A stretch of 64,000 bases of DNA from Acanthosepion lycidas (GCA_963932145.1 OZ010582.1:18026695-18090694); one strand, 5' to 3'; counted from the first letter of the stretch, positions 9,705 to 19,639 are shown. The notes: generated from the sequence alone by a model not told the origin. Numbers and translations: made by a program.

Positions 9705-9846
9705 AAATACATGTAAAGTAGCTGCCCTTGTACATTTTGTTAAATTATGACTACCAAAGAAATACATTTTTTCACCTTCTTTCTATACCAACAAACCCCA
9801 AAATGATAAGAGATTCAAGAATCCCATAATGCTCTAACAAACGGTC

Positions 9847-9906
<60 letters not shown>

Positions 9907-9920
9907 GTGTGTTTGTGTGT
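9847..9920. repeat. (TA)n-(TG)n microsatellite
   Basis: A TA run followed by GTGTGT. Nothing else is recognised between 9700 and 10220. Confidence 0.92.
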
Positions 9921-10224
9921 TTTAATGGAAATAAGAACAAGCAGCTTCCCAATGAGTCTGCTTAAGATAGCACACAAGAAAAATGTGCTCTATGACATAT
10001 TAAATGCCAGAATTTAAATATATTTAAATCCAATTTCAAGTGGGCCATTGACCGACCATGACTGCCAATTTCATATGCTTCCACGCAATCATCAGACAAT
10101 CAGTGACCATAGTGTGTGGAAATGTGAATCTTTGTACTACAAGACAAGTCCAAGATGGTAAGAGTGTAAGTCAGTGCATATCATGCATCAATCAACCAAA
10201 ATCACTGGGAGGAGATCTGACAAG

Positions 10225-10376
10225 TGAAATAAAGGATTCAGTTCAACATTCCAATCACCTGAAGAAGGCTGGAGTGTACAACGGCCAAAACATTGTGATA
10301 TATATGGCAACAAAAAATGAGGAAAATAGTCCAAATAATGTAAATAGTGTACATAATACCTCATCTCAGAAACATA

Positions 10377-10417
<41 letters not shown>
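10225..10417 (+). mobile_element. SINE tail (PLE-like) ending in (TA)n
   Basis: Head missing. Contains CACCTGAAGAAGGCTGGAGT, ACGGCCAAAACATTGTGATA and ATACCTCATCTCAGAAACAT, the standard tail of the SINE family at 16366-16645, then a (TA)n run from 10380. Confidence 0.8.
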
Positions 10418-10419
<2 letters not shown>

Positions 10420-10420
<1 letters not shown>

Positions 10421-10600
10421 TTTAAAAATATGATTCCAACGCTACATAAGAATTCTCATGTTTCAAAACAAGAGCCGAAAACTTCAATATAATTATTTGA
10501 ATTAAATTGAATTGAAGTGCTAAGCTCTGTTCCATCTTCAAGTGAAATTTTTTTGGAATAACTTATTCCTGAAATTTACGCGTTTTATAAGCATATTCAT
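10420..10600. repeat. Interspersed repeat shared with 39465-39660
   Basis: Shares ATGTTTCAAAA, AAAACTTCAA.., a TTAAATTGAATTG-type A/T stretch, CCATCTTCAAG and GGAATAACTTATT in the same order as 39480-39620. On the minus strand CTTGAAGATGGAAC begins a hammerhead-like string (GGAAC hairpin) but the GAAA is lost. Both copies touch (TA)n tracts. Confidence 0.6.
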
Positions 10601-10632
10601 TATTGAAATTAAGATTACTATGGTATACTATA

Positions 10633-10633
<1 letters not shown>

Positions 10634-10679
<46 letters not shown>
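10634..10679. repeat. (TA)n microsatellite
   Basis: TA run immediately preceding the long hairpin at 10677-10866. Confidence 0.95.
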
Positions 10680-10681
<2 letters not shown>

Positions 10682-10866
10682 CATTTATTCAAAAATTATA
10701 ACAAAAATGTTATAAAATCACTAAAAAAATAGCCATTTTGTTTCAACATTTCTGGTATCTTCTCAAGTGATTTAACACCATCACTTGAGAATACACCAGA
10801 AATGTTGAAACAAAATGGCTATTTTTGTAGTGATTTTTATGTTATAATTTTTGAATAAATGATTAT
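10677..10866. repeat. Near-perfect ~90-bp-arm hairpin
   Basis: TAATCATTTATTCAAAAATT at the left is matched by AATTTTTGAATAAATGATTA at the right, and the identity continues inward through AGCCATTTTGTTTCAACATT to a centre of about 8-14 bp near 10773. No coding potential. The right arm reads CACTTGAGAATACACCAGAA then ATGTTGAAAC, resembling the other PLE-type termini here but without a proper hammerhead core. Confidence 0.85.
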
Positions 10867-11310
10867 ATTTGCTCTACTCTATATTGAGTACTCTTTTAAG
10901 AATAGTATTTGTTGGTTATTGGAATTTATTCTGTTTACACCAATCCTATACTTTGATATATATCAGAATTGCAGATTAAAAAAAATTGTTTTACAAATTA
11001 ACAGGACCAGATCCAAATCTTGGATCATTTTGAACTGCAACACCTGAAGCAATCAGTTATCATGCCATACCCAAATACTACTGACATTTTTTAGAAAGAA
11101 ATAACACAGGATATTAAATGCAGAATAGACTTCATCACCAAAAATTTACAAAGCTTTTGCATTGGCAAATCACTTATAAAAAAAATTATTTTTTCGTAGT
11201 ACTTTACAGAAGTTTTGTTAGACAAGCTCCATAAATATTTCAAAATGTATGTAAAAAGAAAGAATTAAAAATAGAATTCTGAATTAAAGTGTTGTGAGAC
11301 ATCATTTAGA
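10867..11310. other. Unassigned stretch
   Basis: AT-rich with no recognisable gene or repeat. Confidence 0.4.
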
Positions 11311-11311
11311 A

Positions 11312-11412
11312 AAGCTTCTGATGGTTAGGTTCAAGCATGAAACAGACTGTCGCCACTCGGCGTTGACCCCAGTGTCTACTTTTCTATTGACATGCACTCT
11401 ATTCTTCATATT
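11312..11412 (+). mobile_element. PLE-terminus-like fragment with partial hammerhead core
   Basis: CTGATGG (11318-11324), then GCAT GAAA (11339-11342), CAGACTG, TC (11350-11351) and GCC. The 3' half matches the family at 9487-9640; the 5' core has G instead of the invariant final A, and the outer stem partner GGC is lost. It is followed by GTTGACC..AGTGTCTACTTTT, the usual family continuation, and TATTGAGCACTTT. Confidence 0.55.
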
Positions 11413-11539
11413 GAGCACTTTTAGCCATAATTATAGCAAATCTTAAAACTATATTTTTATCATAACGATATAAAAAAGAAAGAAAAGGAATAATTATAAG
11501 GAGACAAGAAAATTATAAAAAGAAAAAATAACCACAACA

Positions 11540-11640
11540 TCCTACATATGTGCACATATGCACACATTTAGACATACACACATACACACACACATATATA
11601 TATATACACACACACATACACACACATATACACATGCATA
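11540..11640. repeat. CA/TA-rich simple repeat
   Basis: Runs of ACACAC and TATATA alternate. Confidence 0.85.
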
Positions 11641-11831
11641 CAAAGAAGAAAAATTAACCTAACACCAATAAAAAAGCACTTAAATTATTTTTTTTAGCTT
11701 AATATAAAAATAACAAAAATGAGAAAAATCAACAGACAGTTGCTGAAACCTCCTGATGAGTGGACTGAATTCTGGAGTAGAGGTGATGAATAAAAGATCA
11801 ACAAGCTCAGTAACAAATTTTATTTTTTGTA

Positions 11832-11835
<4 letters not shown>

Positions 11836-11884
<49 letters not shown>

Positions 11885-11910
11885 GTTGGTGTAAAGATCT
11901 TTAGCTGGTA
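11836..11910. mobile_element. (TA)n followed by a mariner-like terminus
   Basis: A TA run ends at TTAGGTTGGTGTAAAGATCT (11881-11900), which resembles a mariner inverted terminal repeat preceded by TA. No matching opposite end or transposase was found nearby, so only one end remains. Confidence 0.45.
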
Positions 11911-12289
11911 GAAGACATATTGCAAAAAAAAACAGTTTTATTGATGTTTTAATAACAGACATTATAAAAACATATATAAACATATACAAAACCCAATAGC
12001 CATTCTTTCTGTTTACAGAGGGACAGCTGCTGGGTCAAAACGTAATCTGTCTGTAATTTATACTACTGGTATCACTGGTATTTTTTTTCTCTCCTATGTC
12101 TTTTTTTTCTTTCATTGCGCCCATATTTTTTGTCCTCAATTGGTTCTGAAGAGTGAGGAGTAATAAACGATTAGGCTTTTTATTGTTATTTCATTGTTAT
12201 ATTTTTCAATCCATGACTTTCACAGTAAGTTTTTTTCTTATTCTTTCTCTTTGTCTGATATATATATATATATATATTTCATATGCACA

Positions 12290-12470
12290 GTACTTAGTAG
12301 AAAGTGCTCAATATCTGTGATAGAGCTAACATATTCAGTTGTATGGATATTAGTTTGTAAACATGGGTTGATGCTTTTGCGATCATCAGACAAACTCTGT
12401 TTGTCTAATGATCACAAAAGCATGAAACTCAGTGTTACAAATTAATATCCATACAACTGAATATGGTTGC
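12290..12470. repeat. Inverted repeat with hammerhead-like arms
   Basis: CATATTCAGTTGTATGGATA (12329-12348) is mirrored by TATCCATACAACTGAATATG (12446-12465). Minus strand of the left arm: AGTTTGT, CTGATGA, TC-GC-AAAA-GC-AT, then CAAC in place of GAAA, ending TTACAAACT. Plus strand of the right arm: GTTTGT (12399-12404), CTAATGA, GAAA (12424-12427), CTCAGTG, TT, ACAAAT. Each arm has one damaging change in the core; both keep a 6-7 bp outer stem. Confidence 0.7.
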
Positions 12471-12480
12471 ATGGATAGTA

Positions 12481-12524
12481 GTTTGTAACCCTGTGTTTCA
12501 TGCTTTAATGATCTTCAGACAAAG
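12481..12524 (-). ncRNA. Hammerhead-ribozyme-like motif, minus strand
   Basis: On the minus strand: CTTTGT (12524-12519), CTGAAGA (12518-12512), GAAA (12499-12496), CACAGGG, TT (12488-12487), ACAAAC (12486-12481). All three conserved boxes are present, with five Watson-Crick pairs in the outer stem. Stem II pairs poorly and stem III has one mismatch. It is the inverted partner of 12878-12923. Confidence 0.5.
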
Positions 12525-12877
12525 TGGTTAATTTTTTTCAAAGGTGGATCTCTAAAATGTCAAAGCCATCCCCCACCTGCCCCCTACTAAGAGAACATTG
12601 CCACATGTGAATCACTGCAATCCTGACACTGAAGCAGACAGAATGTAAGTTGTGTAAATACGTGCACACATACGTATGAATGTGTAGCTAAACATAATCC
12701 AAGATTATGAATACAGGTGTGTATGTACAAACTAACATGCATACACCTGTACACGTGTGTCTAGGTGTATGTGAGTGTCATCCTAAACAAACACAGAAAA
12801 AAATTTTTTCTCCCTCCACCACACACAAATCAAACACAAATAAAGCATAAATAGATCCATCTTTAAAAAAATAAACC
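12525..12877. other. Spacer between inverted hammerhead-like motifs
   Basis: About 350 bp with AC/GT-rich simple sequence near 12655-12800. No coding region or known element. Confidence 0.4.
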
Positions 12878-12923
12878 AGTTTGTCTGAAGATCATTAAAT
12901 GGTGAAACCCAGGGTTACAAACT
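12878..12923 (+). ncRNA. Hammerhead-ribozyme-like motif, best-paired in this cluster
   Basis: AGTTTGT (12878-12884), CTGAAGA (12885-12891), a TCAT/ATGG stem with TAA loop (12892-12903), GAAA (12904-12907), CCCAGGG hairpin (12908-12914), TT (12915-12916), ACAAACT (12917-12923). The outer stem is 7 perfect pairs. Every conserved box of the hammerhead core is present; the base at the cleavage position is U. A (TA)n tract follows about 20 bp downstream. Confidence 0.65.
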
Positions 12924-12939
12924 ACTATACAGGCAACTG

Positions 12940-12942
<3 letters not shown>

Positions 12943-12986
<44 letters not shown>
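12943..12986. repeat. (TA)n microsatellite
   Basis: TA run directly after the hammerhead-like terminus. Confidence 0.95.
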
Positions 12987-12989
<3 letters not shown>

Positions 12990-13094
12990 CACTTGATGAT
13001 TTGTAGAGATAATTCCAATTCAAAGAGAGCTCAATGTAAGAACAGAGCAATATAATAATGAATGCAGAATCCTTAAAAGTCCATCAGGTCAGGT

Positions 13095-13245
13095 AATAAT
13101 GTATTTTGCGGACCTCACATCCATCTCCTCAGTTTTACATCAATAAATTGTTTTATAAATTTAAATAAATTATATATTTATTGACGTAAAACTGGTCTGA
13201 AGAGATGGACGTGAGGTCCACAAAATAAATAAAAAGTATTCAGTA
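13095..13245. repeat. Inverted repeat with degenerate hammerhead-like arms
   Basis: Arms ~13100-13148 and ~13176-13240. Plus strand right arm: CTGAAGA (13197-13203), TGGAC/GTCCA hairpin with GTGAG-type loop (13206-13220), then CAAAA instead of GAAA. Minus strand left arm: CTGAGGA, a GGAT/GTCC-type hairpin, then CAAAA. Both arms share the same G-to-A loss. (TA)n starts at 13250. Confidence 0.65.
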
Positions 13246-13248
13246 TTC

Positions 13249-13249
<1 letters not shown>

Positions 13250-13300
<51 letters not shown>
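13250..13300. repeat. (TA)n microsatellite
   Basis: TA run ending in GTGTGTG. Confidence 0.95.
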
Positions 13301-13307
<7 letters not shown>

Positions 13308-13635
13308 ACATTTAAGGCTCATTTTTACATTTTTAAATCATTGATAAAACAGTTTTAGCATCATCAATAACTTTTTCGTATTTTAATTGGTTGTCATTTT
13401 TAATATTTTGTTTAAACTTATTTTCAAATATATCTTTTAAATATTTTTTAAAAAATAAACATGACTTTTATTACCATAACAATGCAATATCTCATTAATA
13501 AGTAAAGGGGATCAGACAAATAATTTCTTCTCATATTGGGAATTAGGATAATTTCACTTTTTTTTAATTTTTTTTCTTTACCAGAAAAAAAATTTGATAT
13601 CAGTGATCATTTCTAATTTTACAAAAACAATATTT

Positions 13636-13636
<1 letters not shown>
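13301..13636. other. Unassigned AT-rich stretch
   Basis: No recognisable element or gene; T-rich runs near 13558-13575. Confidence 0.4.
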
Positions 13637-13692
<56 letters not shown>

Positions 13693-13704
13693 CCAATATT
13701 TGCA

Positions 13705-13741
<37 letters not shown>
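13637..13741. repeat. Two (TA)n tracts around a 20-bp unique segment
   Basis: Two TA runs are separated by ACCAATATTTGCATTATTTA, which recurs directly at about 13850-13870. Confidence 0.9.
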
Positions 13742-13743
<2 letters not shown>

Positions 13744-13879
13744 AATGGTAGTACTCATTTGGAAAAACCTCGGATAGCTCAACTTGCAGTAGAACAAATC
13801 GGTACCCAAAGAAGAATTGGAAATAAAAAAAGAAAGAACCAAGAACATTACCAATATTTGCATTATTTAAATTGAGCAT

Positions 13880-14198
13880 AGTTTTTAAATCAACCACAGT
13901 ATTCGTTTTAAGGGGTGAACTAACAATGAAGTTTAAACATTATACAAAATTAAATAAAAACAGCATTTTTTAACTCTACTTAATAAATGTTCTTATGAAA
14001 TGAAGCTATGATGATATTTTTATATGACAGCAGAAAAGCTTTCCAGGTTAATTTCCATTGTCAAGTTAAATTTTAATTTATACCTATATAACATAAACTT
14101 TCAGTTCTGTAAAAAATGTAAGCATATTATTTGAAATTTTTAAAATACATTTTGCAATTCACACATAATTAACTAAAAAAACTATAAAAAAGCCAGCA
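13880..14198. other. Downstream flank / putative 3' UTR of the carrier exon
   Basis: No element recognised. On the minus strand it follows the SLC25A19-like stop codon. An ATTAAA (minus, 14077-14072) could serve as poly(A) signal; no AATAAA was seen close to the stop. Confidence 0.35.
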
Positions 14199-14503
14199 TC
14201 AAGTTCGTAAATGAGCTAGGACATGACAGACAATTTCATATGCTGCAAATGTGACCCCACTGATGGAACCAGACTTCAAAAGTGTAGGGAAAAGTCCTTT
14301 GAAAAATCCTCTAAGACCTTCTTGGACAAAGATCATTTTAAAACAATGCCAAGTTCCTGTGTATTTAGGAACCTGACCAAAATTTGCACGTGCTTCCTCA
14401 AAGCCTTGCACCTGAAGTCGTTTCTTGACCACATCGAATGGGTAAACAACAAGTTTGGAACAAATGCCACTACCCACACCGCTGACAAACGTTTTCATTT
14501 CCC
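14199..14503 (-). CDS. SLC25A19: Mitochondrial thiamine pyrophosphate carrier-like, terminal exon
   Basis: The exon encodes about 100 residues ending in TGA (14201-14199). It carries the third repeat of the SLC25 fold: the carrier signature PFDVVKKR after a SGVGSGICSKLVVY helix, then a QVQGFEEARANFGQVPKY matrix segment, the second signature part QEGLRGFFKG, and a final helix GVTFAAYEIVCHVL. QVQGFEEAR followed by FG is characteristic of the thiamine pyrophosphate carriers (SLC25A19/DNC family), which exchange thiamine pyrophosphate across the inner mitochondrial membrane. A splice acceptor TTTATTTTCAG precedes the exon at 14504 on the minus strand; the exon begins in mid-codon, so the in-frame Met at 14498 is not the start. 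Upstream exons would lie at higher coordinates but were not found in this window. The frame is intact, suggesting a live gene. Confidence 0.85.
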
Positions 14504-14639
14504 CTGAAAATAAATAAAACAGAAAGAAATTAAAGAGATTTCATTTTTCTTTAATATCAGTTTAGTCAGTTTAAAATAAAAATGGAAATTGTTTCACAGA
14601 ATTCTTTCTTTTTATGTGCCATGTCACTTCAGGGCATAG

Positions 14640-15450
14640 ACGATCATGGCTCTCCACTTCCCCCTACACCTTGTAGCTCTCAATAAGTTTTGTCCCTTTG
14701 CTACTTCCCCCCAGGCACTGTGCTGTCATGCACTTGCTTAAGTCCACTAGGTATATCGTGCGTTGCTTTCTCTTGTCTCTTTTTCCCTCTATTCGACCTG
14801 TGAGTATCATATTCGCCAGGACCTCCTTTCTCATTACATGTCCCAGAAATTTCAGCTGCCTCTTCCTGACGTTAACTATAAGCTTCCTTGTTGTGTGCAT
14901 TCTCTTCAAAACCTCATCACTGCTCACACGATCAGTCCATGTTATCCTTAGCATCCATCTGCAGAAACATATCTCTGTTGCATTGAGTCTCTTCTTCATC
15001 TTTGAGGAGACCATCCAACATTCGCTGCTGTAAAGGAGGACAGATGTCATGTAGCAGCTCAATACTATTTTCTTTGTTACCAAAGAAATCCTCTTGTCTT
15101 GTAATATTATGCCAAGCTTTTGGAATGCATCTTTGGCCATTCCAATATGTCATTGGATCTTAGAGTCACACTTACTGTCCTCTGTCAAATCTCTTTCCAG
15201 ATATTTAAATTTCTGCACCTGCTTGATTCTAGTGTTCCCGACCTGTAAATCGCATTTCAAACTCACCTTTTTACTGATGACCATGCATTTTGTCTTCTTG
15301 TAGTTTAGGCTTAGTCACATTCTTCTTACTCGCCTTCGCTACCTTGTGTAAGAGGTTTTCTAATTTTTTTTTTCTGTATCTGTTATTAGTAAATGTATCA
15401 TCTGCATATCTTATGTTGTTAAGATCGTGGCCAAAATGGCACATCCTGGT
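14640..15450 (-). pseudogene. Non-LTR retrotransposon RT C-terminal region (RTE/CR1-like), in intron
   Basis: Minus translation gives, across frames, the RT active-site motif NNIRYADDT (near 15420-15390), a thumb with QVQKFKYLERDL, and then a long frame (15140-14664) with KDAFQKLGIILQDKRISL, SCYMTSVLLYSSECW, RRMLRITW-like CRWMLRITWTDRVS, and RKRQLKFLGHVMRKE. This order is typical of the region after the RT fingers/palm in many invertebrate LINEs. Frameshifts separate the YADD part from the rest. It lies just upstream of the carrier exon on the same strand, so it is probably intronic. Related minus-strand fragments are at 23036-23480 and 33640-34130. Confidence 0.8.
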
Positions 15451-15475
15451 AGGACTTCTAATTCAAGGAATTATT

Positions 15476-15832
15476 GAATTTTGAATGTTACTTAGCATTT
15501 ACAATAAAAGATAACAAAGGGGAGAAAACAAACAAAAGACATCAAAGCACAGGCTGAGGCTACAACTCTTGACAAATGACCAAGCAGTGAGGACTAAAGG
15601 GGGTAAAGATTCAAGGAGGTGGGGAGTTACACAGCCTCGTTTAGATTTGCATGAATTTACAAACAAGTGAAAAGTTAAGGATCGACAATCATCTTCTGTA
15701 AAATATAACAAAATTTTCGTATGAAGAAATTTTTAACAACAAAGTTTAAAGTTTAGTCCTGATAAATTTGATTAAAAAAACTTTTGGCATGTTTGAAATT
15801 CTATGTGTATGAGGGTGGGTGTAAAATAAAAT
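15476..15832. other. Unassigned stretch
   Basis: No recognised element. A minus-strand 70-codon frame at 15499-15711 shows nothing known. Confidence 0.4.
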
Positions 15833-16240
15833 GTCCGTCCTGGGTATGATGATAAACTACATCTGGCAGCAATGTTTCTGATCAGGTGGTTTTGAGGAGT
15901 GCAAAACCACTACTTAATTGCTGTTGTTTCCAGGTCCACCCTGACCCAGGGTGGGAGCACCTGTTAAGATCCCAACTATTGACAAATAGTTAAACCTCAC
16001 ACTGGGGTAAAAAATCACTATGAAAGTATAACAAATTTTATAGTAAAAATACCAGCAATGCATTTTCAGGGTAAAAAAATTACCAGCAATAGGTTTTTGT
16101 TAAAAAAAAAAAAATTTTAAATTACCAGCAATACATTTTTGTAAAAGTAATTACTAATGCTTCCAAGAAAATTACATTTCAGCATTAAATGACCCACAAC
16201 AAATTGATATGCCACTAAACAATCAAAAACAAAAATAAAA
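15833..16240 (+). mobile_element. Retroposon family B, copy 2
   Basis: Sense strand is plus: starts GTCCTGGGTATGATGATAAA, contains TCAGGTGG..TTTGAGGAGT, CCCAGG..CACCTGTTA and a shortened minisatellite with TTACCAGCAAT units (16045-16140), then TTGATATGCC and an A-rich tail. Confidence 0.8.
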
Positions 16241-16365
16241 GTAACTTAACCAAAAACAAAAGTTGCTATGCCTTTTGTTGAATAGCTAAAAATCCAAAGA
16301 ATTGATTTGTATGGATACAAAACAGTGAACATCTCAGATGATATATTATGTACACATGATACAGT

Positions 16366-16645
16366 GGATAAAGGCGTTAGTTACATCCAGTGACAGGTCC
16401 CAAAGAGTGTGAGTTCAATACCTGGTTATGGTGGTGGAGAACTTGCAGAGGGGAATTAACAGGAGATAACTGATAACTGACATCCATTAGGCATGGCACG
16501 TGGAACTAAAACAGTCTACCCCAGGGTTTAGTTTAACATTCCAACCACCTGAAGAAGGCCAGAGCATACAATGGCCAAAACATTGTGATAAATATGGCAA
16601 CAAAGATGAGGATAATAGTCCAAACAATGTAAATAGTGAACATCT
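16366..16645 (+). mobile_element. SINE with tRNA-like head and PLE-like tail, full length
   Basis: tRNA-like part: CAGTGGATAAAGGCGTTAGT (A-box region) and GAGTTCAATACCTGG (B-box). Body with AACTGATAACTGACATCCAT. Tail with CACCTGAAGAAGGCCAGAGC, AATGGCCAAAACATTGTGAT and AAGATGAGGATAATAGTCCA. Head-to-tail order is the same as at 33053-33350. Confidence 0.85.
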
Positions 16646-17185
16646 TGAAATGCAGGAAATGAATCTCTTTTTTTCTTCTTCTTCCTCCTTTTTCTGACCA
16701 CTATCTTTTATATATCTTTCATACAAACATAGTTTTAAACATGATCTAGTATATAATTGATTTTTCAAAAAATTTAATTTTTAAGTTTACAAGTTGAAAG
16801 TTATTAAAACTTAAATAACTTAATTATTATAGATGGCAGAATGACGAAACATTGCAACATGATAATTTCATAAAAGTTTTAAATTATGTGTAAATTTTAT
16901 CATTTTGTATGATTATAAGCTGATTAAATTCTACTTTAAGTTGGTTTCTTCTTAGCTGAAATCTGGTTTCATTAATAATATTTAATAAAAATAAGTTTCA
17001 TTTTGTCTAAAGTTTAAACTTATAAAATATATTTTAATGTGTCTCTTATCATTTAAGAGTAGAAAATTTGTTTTATCAAATTTTAATTTACATCAATTTT
17101 AATCATTTTTCAGATGAACATTTAATAATCAGTAAAGATTCAAAACAATGCAACTTCCTAACATTCCAAAGAAAAAAAGGAAAAT
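16646..17185. other. Unassigned AT-rich stretch
   Basis: No recognised gene or repeat. Confidence 0.4.
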
Positions 17186-17208
17186 GATATATATATATAT
17201 ACACACAC

Positions 17209-18340
17209 ACACACTGGGGGGGGGGGACAAATATTCATACACATACAAATTTTTAATTTATTTCCAACTAATAAATAAACATACTTTTCATTTGCATAAT
17301 AACTAAATATGCATAGAAAACAGAAAAAATGTTGATTTAATAGAAATAAATCCTATTCATCCATTTTAATGGGTGAAAAAAGAATTCCTACAATACGAAA
17401 AAAGAATACATAATCTTTGTTTAATACTTTGTAAAATAGCCATTATTCACTTCTACAGCAAACAAACTCTTCTTGTAGGTCTCAATTAATAATTTGCAAA
17501 TTTTAATTGGTATTTTCGTCCATTCTTCATCGCATATTGACTTCAGATCCGAGATGTTTGTTGGAGCTCTCGATTGGAGTTGAATGTTCAAATAATGCCA
17601 CAGATTCTCAATTGGGTTTAAATCTGGGGACTGACTTGGCCATTTCAGGATATTTACATTATTTTCAGCAAGCCATTTCTTTGTAGATTTTACAGTGGAC
17701 CTAGGATCATTATCTTGTTGAAAGATCCAGTCAGGAGGAAGTTCAGGATTTTCAACCCATATCATTAAATTTGCTTCCAAAATATTTTGATCTGCTGCGG
17801 CATTCATTCTACCATCTATTACTGATATGTCGCCAATACCTTTTGCAGAAAAACATCCCCAAGCATAGATGGTGCAACCACCAAATTTCACTGTTGAAAC
17901 TATGTTCCTTTGTTTGAAGGCATCGCCATCTTTCCACCATACATGATTTCTAGAATTATGTTCAAACATCACAATTTTGCTTTCCTCCGTCCCTAATACT
18001 CTTTCCCAATACAATTTTTCCTTATTCTTATGTTCACAAACGAATTTCAACCTGGCATCTTTGTGTCTTTTCAACAGCAATGCAGTTTTCCGAGGGGAGC
18101 ATGATTTTATATTGTTCCTATGAATTTCATTATTTATTGTCCATTTAGTGACACAGATTCCTAATGAAAGCAAATCATCCTGCAACTCTTGACAAGTAAC
18201 CATTGGATTATGCGTAATTTGATACATTAATTTCCTCAAAAATCTTGAAGAAATCTTCCGTGGAGCACCTGTTCTTCTTTGGTTTTATAATTTATAATTG
18301 ACAGCTTCTAGCCTATGTTTTTTGAGTCCTTAATAAAAAA
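17209..18340 (-). mobile_element. Tc1-like transposon, damaged
   Basis: The transposase frame lies inside; the left edge may be CACTGGGGGGG.. at about 17213, preceded by TA/CA repeats. A matching right terminus could not be found, so the element is probably truncated at its 5' side. Confidence 0.6.
17421..18286 (-). pseudogene. Tc1-family transposase (first catalytic Asp changed)
   Basis: Open from the stop near 18287 to 17421, about 287 codons. It begins in the second helix-turn-helix region (RRTGAPRKISSRFLRKLM), so the first DNA-binding helix-turn-helix is missing. The DDE catalytic core is visible: RVLGTEESKIVMF where Tc1 proteins have an Asp (here Glu), then WIFQQDNDPRSTVKS with the second Asp, and SQSPDLNPIENLW with the final Glu. 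Length of the core is normal. The altered first acid and missing N-terminus suggest a dead copy that kept its frame. No host role is implied. Confidence 0.85.
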
Positions 18341-18344
18341 AAAA

Positions 18345-18425
18345 ATGAACCCTTTGGCAAGGATTGAACCTGCATCCCCACTATATAGGACACTCAACCA
18401 CAAAGGAGTTCGTAGCAAAAGAAGT
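18345..18425 (-). mobile_element. tRNA-like SINE head, minus
   Basis: On the minus strand, TTTGTGGTTGAGTGTCCTAT (A-box region) and CAGGTTCAATCCTTGCC (B-box) are spaced as in a tRNA. No good cloverleaf, so not a tRNA gene. Confidence 0.5.
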
Positions 18426-18689
18426 CTGAATTACTCTTATGAGAAAAAGCACATTGAGGCAAGTATCTGCTAATATTTTATCTGAGACATAAACAATGTA
18501 ATTTTTGTCTTGATTTTTTTTTGGGGGGGGGGGTTCAATCCTTTCCCTCTAGGTAAGTGGATAATGCCACTAAAATGCAAGGCGTTACTGGAAATAAAAG
18601 AAAATGAGAAGACGTTAATACAATAAAAAGAACAGGATTCAGGAAGACAGAAAATAGTGATTGACATTGTATTTAATCATTTTTCATGT

Positions 18690-18900
18690 CAAGCACCATT
18701 TGCAGAATTTACAAGTATTCGTCTGATTATAAAAAAATAGCTTCTTACTGTAAATAAGCAAAAATTGTTCCCTTCAGCCAAGTAAACACAATAAGTGTCA
18801 ACAATCTGGTATTGAGACAAGATTATTGAACCTCTCAGCATACAATCAGTTACTGTAACCATTAAGCTACACAGCCTGAACAAAAACATCTTTTTCTGCT
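18690..18900 (-). mobile_element. tRNA-like SINE, minus
   Basis: Minus strand: GTGTAGCTTAATGGTTACAG (A-box) and GAGAGGTTCAATAATC (B-box-like), ~40 bp apart, followed by a short AT-rich body. Confidence 0.5.
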
Positions 18901-19639
18901 ATTAAAAAAAAAGTTCATATTAGGCTGTCTATAATCTGTCATAAAGCCCTCATATTTGATGGCTCAAATTAAAAAAATAAATATCACAAGTGTGTGGCAG
19001 TATTCAGGCTTAAAATTAACTTTTCATAGATTGACCCTTGAAAGGAAAGTTAATTACCCCCCAAAAATCAAGGTTTGGGAGACTTTTATTTCCTTTTTCT
19101 TTTGCTGCTTATTAATAAAATCATTCCCTTGTTTTTATGATTTAATTGGACACTTAGACCCTGAACTTTTGTCAATTTTGGAACTTAATTAACTAACAAG
19201 GCTTCTATCTTGAACCTATCTGGTGGCTGAAATGGTACCAAGTTCATCTTCATCAACAGTAGTTGATGTTCAAATCACTATTAAAATAAATCATGAATTC
19301 AAACATTGATTCTCAAAGCACTTATCTCCTTAGCTCTATACATTCTTCCTACTACTACTACCAAAGTCATTAATATACTTGTAAAATCCAAAATACCCAA
19401 TTAATATAAATACCCTTTACAAATAATTGAAAATTTGAAAGAAAATATTTTTCATTCTTATTTTTTCATACATTTGCCTTGGTATGCAGCAATTGTTAGC
19501 AAACTAACATTACGACTGTAGCAAAATTGCCCCATACTAAATGTTCCACATTTATGGCTTCTAGACTAAGCTTAGTAAATATTTATTATTTCAAACATTA
19601 TTATAGGAGAGACTTCATATTTTAAATAGAAGCCCCATT

